Shown here piece by piece: positions 1 to 14,000 of a stretch of DNA of 64,000 bases (positions are counted from its first letter, which is position 1; each line of letters begins with the position of its first letter). A program made the position numbers and the translations under genes. Source of the DNA: Malachius bipustulatus (Eukaryota; Arthropoda; Insecta; Coleoptera; Melyridae); assembly GCA_910589415.1 (NCBI GenBank), contig OU342633.1:55236404-55300403 (forward strand), read 5' to 3'. Below the pieces are notes generated by a model that was not told the DNA's origin, searched no databases, and saw nothing but the letters and a program-made list of their open reading frames with translations.

Positions 1-106
1 CGATGTCTCTGTCTTCACCATACCGTTAGGACAAGTGTGTCATTCAGAAAGCATTATTAATTTTTTTTTCTAATTTCAAAGAGTTTTATATGAAAATAAA
101 AATTTG

Positions 107-1232
107 TTTCAGCCTTTACGAAATGCAATCCGAACAGTCCTTTTCCCATCAATCCTTGGAGGTGAAGTCAATGAGGATGAATGTAAAATATTACACTTGC
201 CTTAAGACAAGGAGGAATTGGTATGTCTGATCCAGTGTTAAATGCTACAGTCACTTACGAAACGTCAGTAGCTGGAACTAAAACACTTCTTGAATTGTCT
301 AACTACAATCCTTTCGATAAGAATACCCATGATGCCACTCTAAGGAGCGCTCTAAAGATAGGACAAGAAATGAAGAAGATAAGCAATGAAATGATTACAT
401 CTAACGGAGTAAAAAAATTTTCACCTAGTCGTCAACGAACAATCCTAAGAGCAACAGACAAGAAAATGAAAACTGGTGTTTGGTTGTCTTGTCCACCTAT
501 CAAAAGATCAAATTGCGGCTTATCCCCTTTTGAGTTCAGAGATGGTCTTGCTATTCGTTATGGTAGAGTCCCAATCAATATGCCAACCACATGTGATGGA
601 TGAGGTTTTTTTTCAATTGAACATTTTTTCAATTGACCATGCTTTAAACTGCCGCTTGGGTGGTTTAATAATTAGAAGACAGAATGAGATTAGAGATGCT
701 TTAGGTGACTTAATGGAAATTGCATGGGGAAATTGTATTCGAGAACCTATGATTGAAGATAATGGAAAAAAATATGATGAACCTGCACTAAAAGCTGATT
801 TGGGATGCCGAGGAGTCTGAGAGCCGCAAGTTGAAGCGTTGTTTGATATTCGTGTTGTAGACACTGATGCCCCATCTTACAGTTATCTCTCTCTCCCGAG
901 TGGATTATAAATCGAGCCGAATCGGAAAAAAAGAAAAAGTATACATTGGCAAGCCAAAGACGACACGCTTCATTTACTCCACTAGTTACTTCGGTTGATG
1001 GTTTTCTTGGAAATGAATTTCAGACTTTATTCAGAAGAATTGCAGAACAACTAGTTGAAAAATGGCATATTCCTTATAGTATGTATTATTATGAATTGGC
1101 TCAGAGTAAAAATTGGATGTGCTACAATTAGAGCGAGCAGTATGTGCATTAGATGAAGTCATAAACGATGGCGCTCAATTAGGGATTTTTCTGATGGAGC
1201 TACTGGAATACCATATTTTCGTATTAATTATT
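107..1232 (+). pseudogene. Relic of a retroelement ORF, C-terminal part
   Basis: Translation in shifting frames gives pieces in the order expected for one protein: a piece ending in QGGIGMSDPVLNA (near 150-260, like the end of a reverse-transcriptase ORF), then PTTCDG (near 580), DHALNCRLGG and RRQNEIRDALGDL (633-710), LFDIRVVDTDAPSY (839-880), SFTPLVTSVDGFLG (967-1010) and WRSIRDFSDGATGIPYF (about 1169-1222). A Cys/His cluster followed by an R(H/Q)NE motif and a downstream DxRV motif is what I know from metazoan mobile-element proteins with a restriction-like endonuclease C-terminus; the class assignment is inference. At least three frameshifts or stops break it (near 206, 600 and 820). The start of the element is outside the window or lost. 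No terminal repeats or TSD were found. Confidence 0.6.
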
Positions 1233-2439
1233 ATTATTATTATATAGTTGTTATACTTTTTATACAGATATATTATGTAGATTGATGTCATTATGTATAA
1301 TCTGTTAAAATGTGAAATTAGATGCATTAAAAATTTTCATTCAATTGAAACAATTAAAGCTGCTAAAATTTCTTTGTGAATAGGGACATCGAAGTATAAT
1401 TAACTTTTAATACATTTTTCTATTCTTGGCGTGACCTTCAAATCTTGGGCTGTCCAATCTACTCCTCAGGGTATAAAAGTCTTAAAGAATGGCAGAAAAA
1501 AGTAGAAAAACTTGGTCAATTTCTTTCCGATACAAAATAATGAAGTCTATTAAAAATCTATAATTATTAGGCACTTCCTATGCTGAATTATTTATTATGG
1601 TCATGATGATGTGAGACAAAGTCTTGTTTGGTAGCTTGAAGTAATTTGTTGCTTTTAGGAGATCTTGCCTTATATGTAAAGGAGTAAAGGCGACGACCTT
1701 CTCATCATCATCGGTTCTCCTTATATGTTTAACGACTGCAGAGTGCAGAAACTACAACCTTTATACCTACTTACTGAAGTACCCATAGACTGTATAAAAT
1801 AAAATATAAATAAACACAAAAAATATAACAGAAAGATAAATAATTTAACGACTTACATATTCTTTGACATTCTTCGTTCTCACAGCCTTATAAGACGCAT
1901 AAGCAGGATAAAGGGTACCGAAGACTAATCTGGAATAAATGATTAGATACAAGTAGGTAAATATTTTGGTTCAAGAAGTTTTTAATTTTAAGATTAGATG
2001 CACGACAGGGAGCGGATAAAAATAGTTTTCTGAGATGGAGCAGAATTCAAGTTGGATAATAATAAATAACTCACTAGGTACTTACATTACTAGTCGAGAG
2101 ATAATTGATGAAATCATCTTGAGGGCCGTTTACTTTACACCATAAAATTTGCAGACTTATAACATAGCACCAATTTTTCTAATACTGTCAAAAGGTTCAA
2201 CAAATCCAAATAAATGAATCGCCTAACAAAAGCATTATTTATTACGCCTAACGTTTATTATGTTTACTGAATCACAAGCAACTTCGTGTTTTGAATTAAA
2301 CTAATACTGCTGCTGGGCATCGTTCAACCCATCTACTGCAGTCGGATTATTGTTCTTGCCGATTGATTGTTGTTTTTTTTTTTGTGTTGAAAATAAAACA
2401 GAACGGAAAAAAATAAGTAACACGAGAAGCAAAGTGCAA
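1233..2439. other. AT-rich intergenic DNA, no gene seen
   Basis: No reading frame with recognisable protein similarity on either strand and no clear repeat boundary. Confidence 0.5.
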
Positions 2440-2720
2440 CATTCAAAATAATAATAGCACTAGCAGCAGCACTGTGCACTATGCAGTCTGCCTGCAGCCA
2501 GCCTGCAGCAGCTGTTGGAACTTGATTTTTGAAGTTTATGTATGATTATTTCTGCTGGACGCGACGTCAATAAACGTTGTAATAGTTGACTTGACGTTGA
2601 CAAAATTGTGACGTTGGCGAGTTGGGAACGTTGACGCTTTGAAAGTTCAATGCCACAAGGTATGTCCGCGTGAGACTGAAAATTCGTTCGTGCTGCGCAT
2701 GACGTCACTATGGTGATTGT
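2440..2720. promoter_or_regulatory. GC/CpG-richer island with GACGT motifs
   Basis: This short stretch is richer in GC and CpG than its surroundings. It carries several GACGT or TGACG motifs (near 2565, 2593, 2612 and 2630) and a full TGACGTCA near 2700, a CRE-type palindrome. It could be a promoter of an unseen gene or part of an old repeat. No transcript start can be assigned. Confidence 0.2.
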
Positions 2721-2819
2721 AATCCGAGTGCTAACTGCAGCACAGAAAATATTTGAAGGTGACCGTGACAGTCAATATTTTTGAGTTGAAATGAAAAGTG
2801 CTTACTATTAAAAAAATAG

Positions 2820-2976
2820 TATACGATTCGGAGGGGTAAGGGAATTATACGTATCACAATCCGAATCTAACAAAAGAGTGGGGATGGATTCTTCTTCAAG
2901 AGAACACGGCTGTTTGAAATTGAATCCAAACGCGTTAGGGTCACGAATTTACGGTCGAAAGAAAGTAGCTATCGAG
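2820..2976. repeat. Fragment of the long hAT-like element
   Basis: About 155 bp closely matches 41845-41992, inside the long TAGGG-ended element at 41003-42596: both contain ACGATTCGGAGGGGT, AAGAGTGGGGATG and CACGAATTTACGGTCGAAAG in the same order. The match stops exactly where the inverted-repeat element starting near 2977 begins, so this looks like an old copy cut by a later insertion. Confidence 0.6.
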
Positions 2977-3700
2977 TGATCCACAAAATTTTTCATCAAC
3001 TATTGCCTTGAATAAAATGAAGCATATCTGCCAGGTAAAACACAAACAATTGGTAGGTGTGTAAGTGAACTACTCCAATCAATGATCTACAAATCATAGA
3101 ACAATAAACAAAAACATGACTACTTGCATAATGAACTTTGGTAGAGTAAAGAAACTAACCTGGAACAGTAATGATATCTGCTGAGTACTAATTGCAGTTT
3201 GCATTGGTTGTATTTCAAAGAGGATGAACAACTCGAGCCGTTGTAGGGTATCTGTATTACCGACACTGTTAGCCTTAGTGTCGGTAATACAGGTACCCTA
3301 AATCGTTGTTATCTCAGAAACTCAGAATATTCTGTCTTTCTGAATGAGGATAAAACAATATTTCAATTTGACGTTTCCGTTCGAGTTTAGGTTCTTGAAT
3401 GTTCCAATAATTATCATTTACCATTTTATAATTTCACTTCCAAAGCACAAAAAATAATAAAACTTATGAAGAATGGTAGTCAAAAATGTTATGAATCATA
3501 AAAAAGTGACAATTAAGGTAGGTGTTTAGTAACTTATTACCAGTAATTTCGTCACGTTGAAACTAACAGGAATTGAAATTAAATATGACACATGAGAATT
3601 TGAACTACCTACAAAAGTTATTACAGAATTATTTTAGTAAAGTGAGCTCAGACATGACTCTCTTCCAGGGCACTAGTTGATGAAAAATTTTGTGGATCAC
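2977..3700. mobile_element. Inverted-repeat element, GTGATCCAC family
   Basis: The ends are inverted copies of GTGATCCACAAAATTTTTCA, starting near 2977 and ending near 3700, about 720 bp apart. A second copy of one half lies in opposite orientation at 48985-49275 with about 240 bp aligned, which supports a dispersed family. No coding sequence remains. A smaller hairpin (3244-3300) sits inside. A TA duplication is possible at the ends but is not clean. Confidence 0.55.
3244..3300. mobile_element. 57-bp hAT-like mini-MITE hairpin
   Basis: TAGGGTATCTGTATTACCG and its near-perfect complement form a stem of about 24 bp around a 9-base loop. The ends resemble the TAGGG...CCCTA ends of the elements at 35870 and 41003. 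The 8-bp flanks AGCCGTTG and AATCGTTG agree at 6 of 8 positions, an old TSD. Confidence 0.5.
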
Positions 3701-3702
3701 CG

Positions 3703-6700
3703 ATATAATACCTAGATATTTGTAAAAGGACCAGTACCTCATAGTCTTTCCTCATGTTTTTATTCAAAGTCCACGACCCGGTTTCTATCCTTAGATAAGG
3801 GAAACTCTTAGGATTGATAACATTTGCTGAACAGAGCGAGCCAACTGCCACCAACGTTACTGCGTCAGTGCCGTGACTTTGATGTAGAAAATACAGGACA
3901 GCAAGTTATATTAATTGTGATGTTGATAATGATAAATAAAATACTAGTGTTTTGAAAAATTCCACAATAGTTTTATTTATCGTCCATCAGTATGCAAATA
4001 ACATCCCACGAAGTAAGGGTTGAAAACGTAAATTTTTAACTGTGATGTGATGGGACCTCTTATTTGTAAGCTTTGATATGTGATGCACCTTTTACGCAAT
4101 TCTACTATGTATTTGGTTTACTAATCGGGGAATTTATTGATTAAACGCCGAACGAAACAAAAGCTTCATATGTATAAAACAAGGTTAGGTAATACTCATT
4201 ACTTATCCTCAATATTTACCTATTCTAGCGCAGCCAAAATATCAAATGAAATGACATTGTAACTCTTCTTTTTCAAAATGAAAATTAATGGAGTGGCAGT
4301 ATTTTTGAGCATTTAGCTAGTTGACTAATTTCTTAGAGGTAACAGAAACGTCATCAATGATGAACCTTCTAAACCACTCATTACTCATTGCCTACTTTCA
4401 CCTGCATATTATAACGCACATCGAACTTTAGTTTAAAATAATAATATACCTAGTATGAGTGAATATTAAGGTCTTTAAAACACTCTATCGAAGTGTTTTT
4501 AAGACCCTATATCCATGAATACTTTACAATAGTTTTTATTATTGGACATTTTGAAATCAAATTTCATAGTCATTAATAATTTTAGTTGATCTAACAGTGT
4601 GTAGTAAAACAATTAAAAAGTTGACATTGTTTCTGGAGTAGCGTTGATGTTGCTAGGACAATCTTTAAAAAGCAGGTGTGTTTTTATTGGATTTGAACAC
4701 GCTCAGGCGTTTTTAAACTAAACATCATAGGTTACCATTAATAAAAAAATAGTAGAATTACCACTCGATTAATTCAAAATATTAGATAAAATATAATTGC
4801 AGACTTTTCATTATTAGAATTAGAAAACATTCTAAACCACAATTTAGATTAAAATAAACTGTTACATTATTATGTAAGGGCAAAGTGCTTATAGTTAGTT
4901 AGCTTCTGTTAATAAAATAACTACTTATGACATAGGATTTATATCTATTAGCACTGATCAGTACCTAAAACAATCATCAATTGCAGTGTCTTTTTTAAGA
5001 AAACTTACAAACAGCTGCTTTGGCAAAGTGCGACATTGAAAAAGTCTAGAAGATGTCCGTCACTATGTGTGACTGTAGCTGTCACTAAAACTCCGACCCC
5101 ATCATTGGGCCTTACATCATTTTTACACCAAATGAAGATACTCATACGCAGAAGCAAAACGGAATAATAAACTACACATAAAGTGAAAGTATATTGTCCA
5201 GTAGAATTGTAATAACTTACATTAAAAATTCAACATAAATAAAAAAGAGAAATTACTTATGACTGAAAGAACAGACATGTTTTCATTTTTGAAAATCTTC
5301 AAATAGCTATACATCTAAATAGGCATAATATTGTAAAAAGGAAAATAGTTATGTCGTAATAATATATTACAAATATTTAAATAATATAAACAGTACGTCA
5401 TACAACAAATGTGTGAATGTTTATAGAGAGTTTCCAAGACATTAAGCAATTATTAATTGTAGTACCATACAATAATAAATAATTTAAGTAATTAGCACCA
5501 AACGAAATAAGAAGGCTAATTTGAATATTTGCATACACTATTTCTTTACAAAAATACATACATAATAATACCATATCTAATCAGAAACCTAAAAATTATC
5601 TTTTTGTCAACTCTATAAATAATTGAATACACACTAATATTTTTTCTATTTATTTAGTAATGACGTCCAGTTCCAAGACAAAAAAATAATGCCTAGCAAA
5701 AAAAATTCAACAACAACTATAAATTAATTTAAAAAATATAATTAATTATTTACTTTCCTTTTTATTAAATATAATAATAAATAAATCATACCTTAACTAT
5801 ATAAAGTCTTTCAAAGATGTACAAAAACATTATACGATGATGATGAAATATTTTTTGCAGTTGCCTTTAAATATCGTTCAAGCTATTTTTCAATAATTAA
5901 TTAATAGGTACATCATTATTTCAAAATCGTTTTTGAAAATAAAGTTTCATAAAAAATTGGTTCGAATTAAAAAAATCGTTAAATTAACTAGGTAGGTAAC
6001 CGAAAAAAAAAAAAACTACCAGATTCAACAAATATTATGGAACTAAAATCAAATATATACATAAATTATTTATAAATATATTACACTGAGCCGCAAAAAA
6101 ATTACACCAACAAATTAACAATTTTACAGACTGTTTTATCAAAAAAAAAGAAGTTAACCAAAACATGTAAATTGTTTTGGTTTACTAATTTTAATTAAAT
6201 CTTAACTAACTAGGAATAGAGTCTATTATTCAGCTTATCTTTCGATTAAAATACAAGCCTGTAGGGTCAATTGAACAACTACTACTGTTAATACACAAAT
6301 TTTAGGTTCTAAGAAAAATTAATTTAGGCATTGTTTCAATTATTTTTAGTTTAGTTCCCTCAATATTTTTTCGTCTAATTTTCCCAAAAGTATAGTGATT
6401 TGATTCAGGAGATAGGTGCAACTTCTGGACACAATTCTGCAAAAGAACATCAAGTTTTTTTCTATATCAGTGTTTTCATATATGTTAATAAGTTTTTTTT
6501 TTGCAGAAATTCTTTTTAACCAAAAATAAATAAAAAAGAACACCTACTCTGGTTGCAATGTTACAATATAAAAATTCCAAATTCACCTGTAATGCTGTAA
6601 CGGTTTTATGGGCCCACGACTAGAGTACTGATACCACAAACATGTTTTTACTTTTTTTTATAATAATAATTAGTTAAACTTGAATCATTTTCCTATATAC

Positions 6701-8097
6701 GCTTATGCATTGTTTCTTCAACTCCACTAAAACCGTATAATCAACTTCGAGAAAGTATCTGCAACGTAAAAAGATACGTCCAAGGAAAATGACACTAACC
6801 TTTCGTACTCTTGTGCAATATAAATCTGTCAATATCCAGGTACTCTACCCATGACCCAAGTAACTTTTTCAACAGAAGAAAGATAGTCAATAAAATTATT
6901 ATTTTTTATACACAATTTCCGAGACAATTGTCTCAAAGTCCGGAAGTGTTAGAGAAGATAGGGGGAAGCCAAGCTTACCTTTAGGAAAAAGTAATTGTAT
7001 TATCACTATATACAGTTTAGGCCATCATTTATGAGGTCTACATAATAACAAATGAAACAATCAATCAGAAAAGAGCTCCCGGACACTTGGGGCTTCATAA
7101 ATTTGAGCACACGAGTTTCATGAATGGTTGATATTAAAATAAAGAAAATATAAAAGAAAAAAAAGTAGTTTGTTTCCAAGTTTCATGTACAAATAGAATG
7201 AATATTCACATTTTTGTAATTTTCCTCCTTCCTCAGCATCAATTATTATTGTATTTGCAGTTATTCCAAAAACACATCATAATTACAATTTAATCACAAG
7301 AGTACAGTTAAAAGTGATCCATTATTGGAATATTGATTGATTTCAACACTTTAAAACTTTGGTAATACTATTTTCAGAGGTGCCAGAGTCAAGTATCATT
7401 ATACCTTCATTATACTTGACCTTGTGGACACCATAATTACTTGTACCCTGAAAAATATCTCTAAACTGACCCTAGAAGCTATCATTTATTAAACATTTCA
7501 TCTGCTTTTATATTGTACACTCTCGGTACCATTCACTGTGTGTCAAAGAGAGGTGTAACTATTTTTGCATCTCACTATTTTTATCTCGTTAATTATAATA
7601 ATTGTAACTAAATGATGAGAACTTAAGATTTAACAAGTGATAATTGAAAATGCACAACATGATTATTACATGATTTACTTCTTGTACGGAAATCGCAGTG
7701 AAAAATTAACAAGCCAAGTCTAACTAGTTAAATATCCCAACAGAACTATCATACCACTGTAGTTATTAATAGTTAAAATTAGTTCTTATATATCCTCTCC
7801 GTGTGTTTTACCAACAAAGGACCTAGCTACATCCATGGGATGTAACTTGCTTCAGCGCCGCCGCGTCTAAAATCCTAAATAAATCTTGCTATGGAAACCT
7901 TCGTAATGCGAATTTCATTCAAACGCTGCCAAAAATCATCAGTCAATAAAACATTTATAATTTCAGATTTCAGAACACTTATTACACACCCGTATTCCCA
8001 AACAAACTTAACTACGCAACGCAATCAATCAGTTAACTCCATCTCATTCTAATGCATATGACCGGGCCGTAAAGCATAGGGAATACGGGCACTAATC
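3703..8097. other. AT-rich DNA including the slmb 3' UTR
   Basis: No gene is seen. The part just below 8098 must contain the slmb 3' UTR; a minus-strand AATAAA at 7485-7490 is one candidate poly(A) signal, but several others exist farther down. Short ORFs here (for example 6346-6543) have simple-sequence composition and no recognisable domain. Confidence 0.4.
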
Positions 8098-11000
8098 TTA
8101 TTCAAAACACTCACGTGAGGATGGGAAAGACGCAGTTAAACTTTTATCCGGAACCGAATTTAAAAAGTCCCATATCAGAATTGTGTCGTCGTGCGAACTG
8201 CTTACAATCTGGAATTCGTCAAACTGCAGCCGGAAGACTCGTCCGGTATGCTCCTGCAAGGAAACACGTTTAGAAATTTACATTTTCATCTTTTTTTACC
8301 ATCGCTTACCATAAGCGTTCGCAAGCATAACATATTAGTAGGCGAACGAGGATCTAAAGCAGCTATCAAGTCCCACACTTTGATTTTCCCGTCGTACGCT
8401 CCGCTGACGATACGTTTAGAGTCGAAACGTATGCAGCGAACCAACTCTTCGTGACCCTCCAGGATTCTCAAACACACCCCGCATTCAATATCCCATAATC
8501 TTTAAAAATGAACAAATCGAGTAAAAATACGTCCCACTTTAATTTTACAAAACGATTTTACCTGATAGTATTGTCGGAACTTCCGCTAACAACGAGTCTG
8601 TCCCTGTACTGCAAACAGGCGATTCCTCGCTTATGACCGTTCAGGGTCCTCACAAATTCACAAGTCGACGTGCTCCACACTTTGATGGTCCGATCACCCG
8701 ATGCCGAAACGATGTACTTTTCATCAAAGTCCACAACGTTCACCGCCGCTCTATGTCCTACTAAAACTCGTCTCAATGTTATTTCCGTCTGTGATGTCAT
8801 GTCCCACACTGCTATGGATCGGTCCTTGAAAATGAGACATTTTTATCAGCTTTTTGTGTTTGCAAAACAACATGAAGCTAGCCACGTGCAGTAGGGTGTT
8901 CAAGCCATAACATAATAAGAAGCAATGAATTTAAGAGTACGATAAATTAAAATAAGAGTTAATAGTTGAGGTGCCAAAAATTTTATTTAGATGTCAGAAA
9001 CACAGAAACTGAGTAGCCAGAGTTGGGGATTGATCACATTTCAAAAGAACAAGTTACTTTGTTGTGACCAAAAGAACACGGCAGCTAATTCTTAGGTAAG
9101 ATGTCTTTTTCTTGACCTTGAGAAAAAAATTTTAAGTGCCAAAAATTAAATTTATTCAAAATTACAAGGAATTTTTTACAATACTATTGTTGAAACTCAA
9201 TGGAATTAGATTTGTTCATTATTATTTCACAATAACAAACATAGAAGTTGAGTTATGAATATCAAACAAGAAGTCTGAAAATTTGAGTTAAACCAGCTGA
9301 AGTAGTCATCAATTTTTTACAAATGGACACTTTTAGATTGTCTCAGAAAAGGAGTAATTTGGAAATGCAGGAGACAGCTTCCAAATGTTGCAAAGGATTA
9401 AAATTATTGGGAAAACAATAAATATGTACCGAACTATAAAAAAATCTATTAAAAAACTCACCTTTGAACAAGTAACCATCATTCCATTATTAAACCTCAG
9501 ATGTAAGACTGCCTCACAGTGATGTATCAACGTGTTCACCATTTCCCCGGTGTTAACATTCCAGACGCGCACCGTAGAATCACTAGAGCCGCTGATGATG
9601 ACCTTATCGTCGTACTGCAAGCAAAGGACGGATCCCGTGTGTCCGGTCAGCACTTTGGTGCAATTCAAATTGCTCCTGTCCCAGATCTTGATGGTATTGT
9701 CCCTTAAGCCGGACACGATCTTCTGATCGTCGTACTGCAAACAGTAGACGCCTTTGCTGTTCTCTGACCTGCAGTTGATTCGTTGTAGTACATGTTTGCC
9801 GTTTCGCCAGTTGTTCTCGATGCTATCGATATCCCTGATGATTTTCGGGTACAGAGATCGGTAAAAGGCGTGAGGACGGTGGTTCTCACCCGGTCGTGGT
9901 TTAAACAAATACTGGATCCTGTAAGTTATTCATTTCGATAAAACGGACATGGATTTAAAACCATTATAATTTTTTTTTTGTCTTTGTCTTGTATGAATAC
10001 ACTTTTTGAAAAAGAAAAAAACATGAAGTGGATGTCACAGTTATAGTTTTTTGACTTGGAAGTGTGCATAATTTATTATTTGATATTAATTCGTGTATGA
10101 TATTAAAAAAAAAATGGTTTCAATGTACTTACCATTGGCGCCTTTCAGCCAAACCTCGCCACAATGAATCAGTTCGCACTTTCCTTTCTATGAGTTTTTT
10201 CCATAGCATCCCTTCTGAAATCACTCTATACCACTCCTTACCGACTAATTCAGCATTTTTCAAACTATCTGCATCTAAATAGGACAAGATATTTTCCGCT
10301 ATATGGTCTAAGCCTTTCTCTACAAAAAAAAAGAAAAGAATAACAATAAATAAGATACAAACATAAATTATATCAAGTAAACAAACACATTCCAGAACAC
10401 ACAGAAACACATTCCAATTATCATTTTTGAAACATTTTTTTAACAGAACCCATTTTTATTGCGACAAATAGTGTAAATATGACTCACAAAATGACTTTCA
10501 AGTTCATAAAATTCAACTTCAGTGCCAGTAAAATTAGATCGATTTTTTTCTTTGACTGTACTGTATAGTTTTTATTGCTTCTCTTCATCTTCATCACATA
10601 GTAATAATTGAACATTGAAAGAAAATGTTACGTTGAAGCCAAACTGTCAAAATATGGAAGTTCTGATTGTCTTTGTTTGAATCAGTGGTGAAACGTGCAT
10701 AGGAACGGGATTGCAGCAAGAGAGCATGATTCTTTTCTATTGCTAGCTTCTATTGCTAACCTTTAAAAACACATCCAGTAAATGAGCTTTTAAACACATT
10801 CCTCAATGTGAACACATGAAGAAAAGCTTCTAATAAAATCATCTAGAAGTGCAAAGACTGATATTGTAATAAGCCAAAGTGGTAAGAGAAAAACAAACAC
10901 TTTATTTCAAAGAAAGTATAGCCACATTAGTGTCCACCCCTAAAATGACGGCCAATTACAAAGATATTTAATTTACAATTTCAAGGAAATATGCAAATCG

Positions 11001-14000
11001 AGCTACAAATTGATGAGCTTCCTCGATTTGAAAGTGCAATTAATTAGCGTCAAGACTCCATTAATCATGCTGTTCGTTAATTTACTGAAATTTTTATTTT
11101 TTTCGCGATCAAGACACGTGTCATGGATGGATAATAACCAAGGTTTCAGAAAAAAAATTATCTCTTTAATTATCTTGTAAGTTCTGCATTTTCCTTGATT
11201 TTCACTGCTAATTAATGGACTCAAATTCTGAAATACAGTCTTTTCCTTTTGGTTTTTCTCTTTTGTCAATAATTGCTTTTCCTCGCATGTCAAATGGTTT
11301 TCTTATTTTTATATCTATCAACGATTGTTGTTAACTCCGCGTCAAAGAGCCTAAAAATATTAACGACGCGATTCGATCCTGAAAGGGGCTAAATTAATGC
11401 GGCTCGATGCCGCGATGGTAATGACAAATCGCCACGGTGACAGGATCGAAATTTAGGGAAGGACCAGGCTATAATTGCCAATGATTGACAGGAACACAAT
11501 TAATTAATAATTATCGAAATTACTGACCTTGTGTCTTGTCCGACTAAAGGGGCACTTGTTTTAATTTGCGAGATGTTGTAACTATTATTATTGTTCACTT
11601 GCTCCACTATGTAGGTACCCACGATTGTTCCACTACTTTATACCGCTTCCTTATTTAATTAAAGAACTAGGTATCCCGTTCTCGTAACACCAGCATCGAC
11701 GAGTCTGGTACGAACGGCACTATTGGTCGAGCTCTCTCCTCTCTCGATGTTAAACCTCGACTCTTCTCTCTATGTGTGGTCCTGTCCGGTCAGGTGTCCT
11801 TTTCCTTCGTCCCGATGTGTAAAGGGATAGGAAGGGGTAGGAAACGGTGGTGTCTTAGAGAATACGAATCGATTATTCACCAAGGACGTAACATACCGCC
11901 CACCAAAATTACCGGAGGAATTTTCCGCTATCAGAAAATTGAACCAAAAGCGAAACTAACGAAAACGAAACTAACGACAATAACAAAAACGAAACGAAAC
12001 GAAACGACAAGTCAGGGACGAAATTCCCTGAGTCCGTTACTGGTTAGGTAACGGGCAAAGTTTGACCAGAGGTCGTTTACGAAGACCTTTGGTCGTAGAA
12101 CCGAGGCAACCCTGGCGACACCATCCGCATCAGGGTGCAAAGAAACAATTCTTCCTAGAGCTGCTAGGAAAGTCTCTGACGACAAATCAGAAGCGATCTC
12201 GAGATGAATCGCGCGAGTCGCGAAACATACGAACAAACATAAATAGGCTTTAGAAGTTTTGACACCCCTATACCTCGACAAGACAATAGGAAAGGGTCCC
12301 CCATAATCGACCCCGACACAACTAAAAGGCTTCAATTGGGAGACACGAGCGACAGGTAAATTCCCCATGGGAGGCTCCAACGAGAGGGGACGAGTGCGAA
12401 AGCAACGATTGCATTTCGACAAATAACTACGAATGACCCTACGAGCAGACAGGATCCAAAAATTTTGTTGAAGGAGATAATGAGTAGTGTTCACTCCTGG
12501 GTGCAAATTACCTCGATGTATCTGATCAATCAAAAGTTCAACCAACCTATGCCTTCCTGGCAACAATGCGGGATATTTAGCGTCGAATGCTAAACCCGAA
12601 TGCAACAGTCGACCCCCGACTCGCAAAATACCGAAATCATCAATAAAGGGCGACAATGACTGCAAGTACTTGGCACATGGTTTACCAGAGCGAATTTTCT
12701 CCAATTCCGAAGAGAAGACCGAAGATTGAACAATTCTAACAATGTGCATGAGAGCAGCATGCAACTCAGAGACACTCAATGCACCAGTGGTCCTATTGAC
12801 AGCACGACAATTGTTAGTGAAACGAAAACAACGAGCGATAATACCCTGAATTTTCCTCAAAGAAGAAAATCTTTTCAACAAAACATCGACATCCGAAATC
12901 TCTATCGTAGCGAACAAAACAATATTCCTTTTCTCCAGTTCAACATCAGAAGTGGGAGCAATGGGAAAGAGTGCTGGCCAAGATTCCAGCGGCAATCTGA
13001 GGAATTCAGGCCCCGCCCACCATGCGGAAGCCCCGACTAACTCCTCTGGTAACAAGCCCCGAGACGCGACGTCCGCTGGGTTGTCACCTGAACGTACATG
13101 ATTCCAACAATCCGGAGGAATTCGATCCTGAATGTGGACGACACGATTCGAAACAAAAGTCTTCCACCGATGTGGAGACGACTTGATCCAGGATAGAGCG
13201 ACCGAAGAGTCACTCCAAGCGAAAACCTTATCAACAACAATGGATTGAGGACCTTGTTCAAGGACGAACGAAACGAGATCTGATAGTAAGACTGCGGCAC
13301 ACAATTCCAGCCGTGGAACGGAGAGTGGTTTGAGCGGAGCAACACGAGACTTGGCAGTAACGAAACGAACCTGCACATTGCCATCGGCGTCCTCGAAACG
13401 ATAATACACCACACCCGCATAACCTGCAGTCGACGCATCACAAAATGCGTGCAGTTGACACGACACGAAAGATCCTTCGGGAACCAAGCACCTAGGGATT
13501 GTCAACTTGGATAAAACATGAAGAGTGGACTTATATCGATTCCACTTTTCGACAACATCAGCTGGTGGATCTTCATCCCAATCCAGCCCGAGATACCACA
13601 AATGTTGAATGACTCGTTTTGCCATAAAGGTCAATGGGCACAAGAAACCCAACGGGTCATAGATCTTAGCGACTTCTGAGAGAATGCTTCTCTTAGTACA
13701 AGGTGAATCTATGGACTTAACCATGAACGAAAACGAATCAGTAGCCGATTGCCACTGAAGGCCAAGAATTTTCACCGAAAAGTCCGATTCCGAATCAAAG
13801 TTGGATGACTGCTGTTGACAATGTTCAACCGGCAGATCCTGAAGCAATTGTGGATTGTTAGCAGACCATTTCCGCAACTCAAATTGTCCCAATTGCAATA
13901 GCGAAATGAGCTGATTTCTCAACTCCAAGGTTTCCTCGATTTGATTTGCCCCAATGGCAAAATCATCGACATAAAGCCCGAGACGAATGGCTTTCGAAGC

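Noticed and set aside
8191..8894. Plus-strand open frames over 8191-8454 and 8670-8894
   Set aside because: They lie antisense to slmb WD40 exons and have no similarity of their own.
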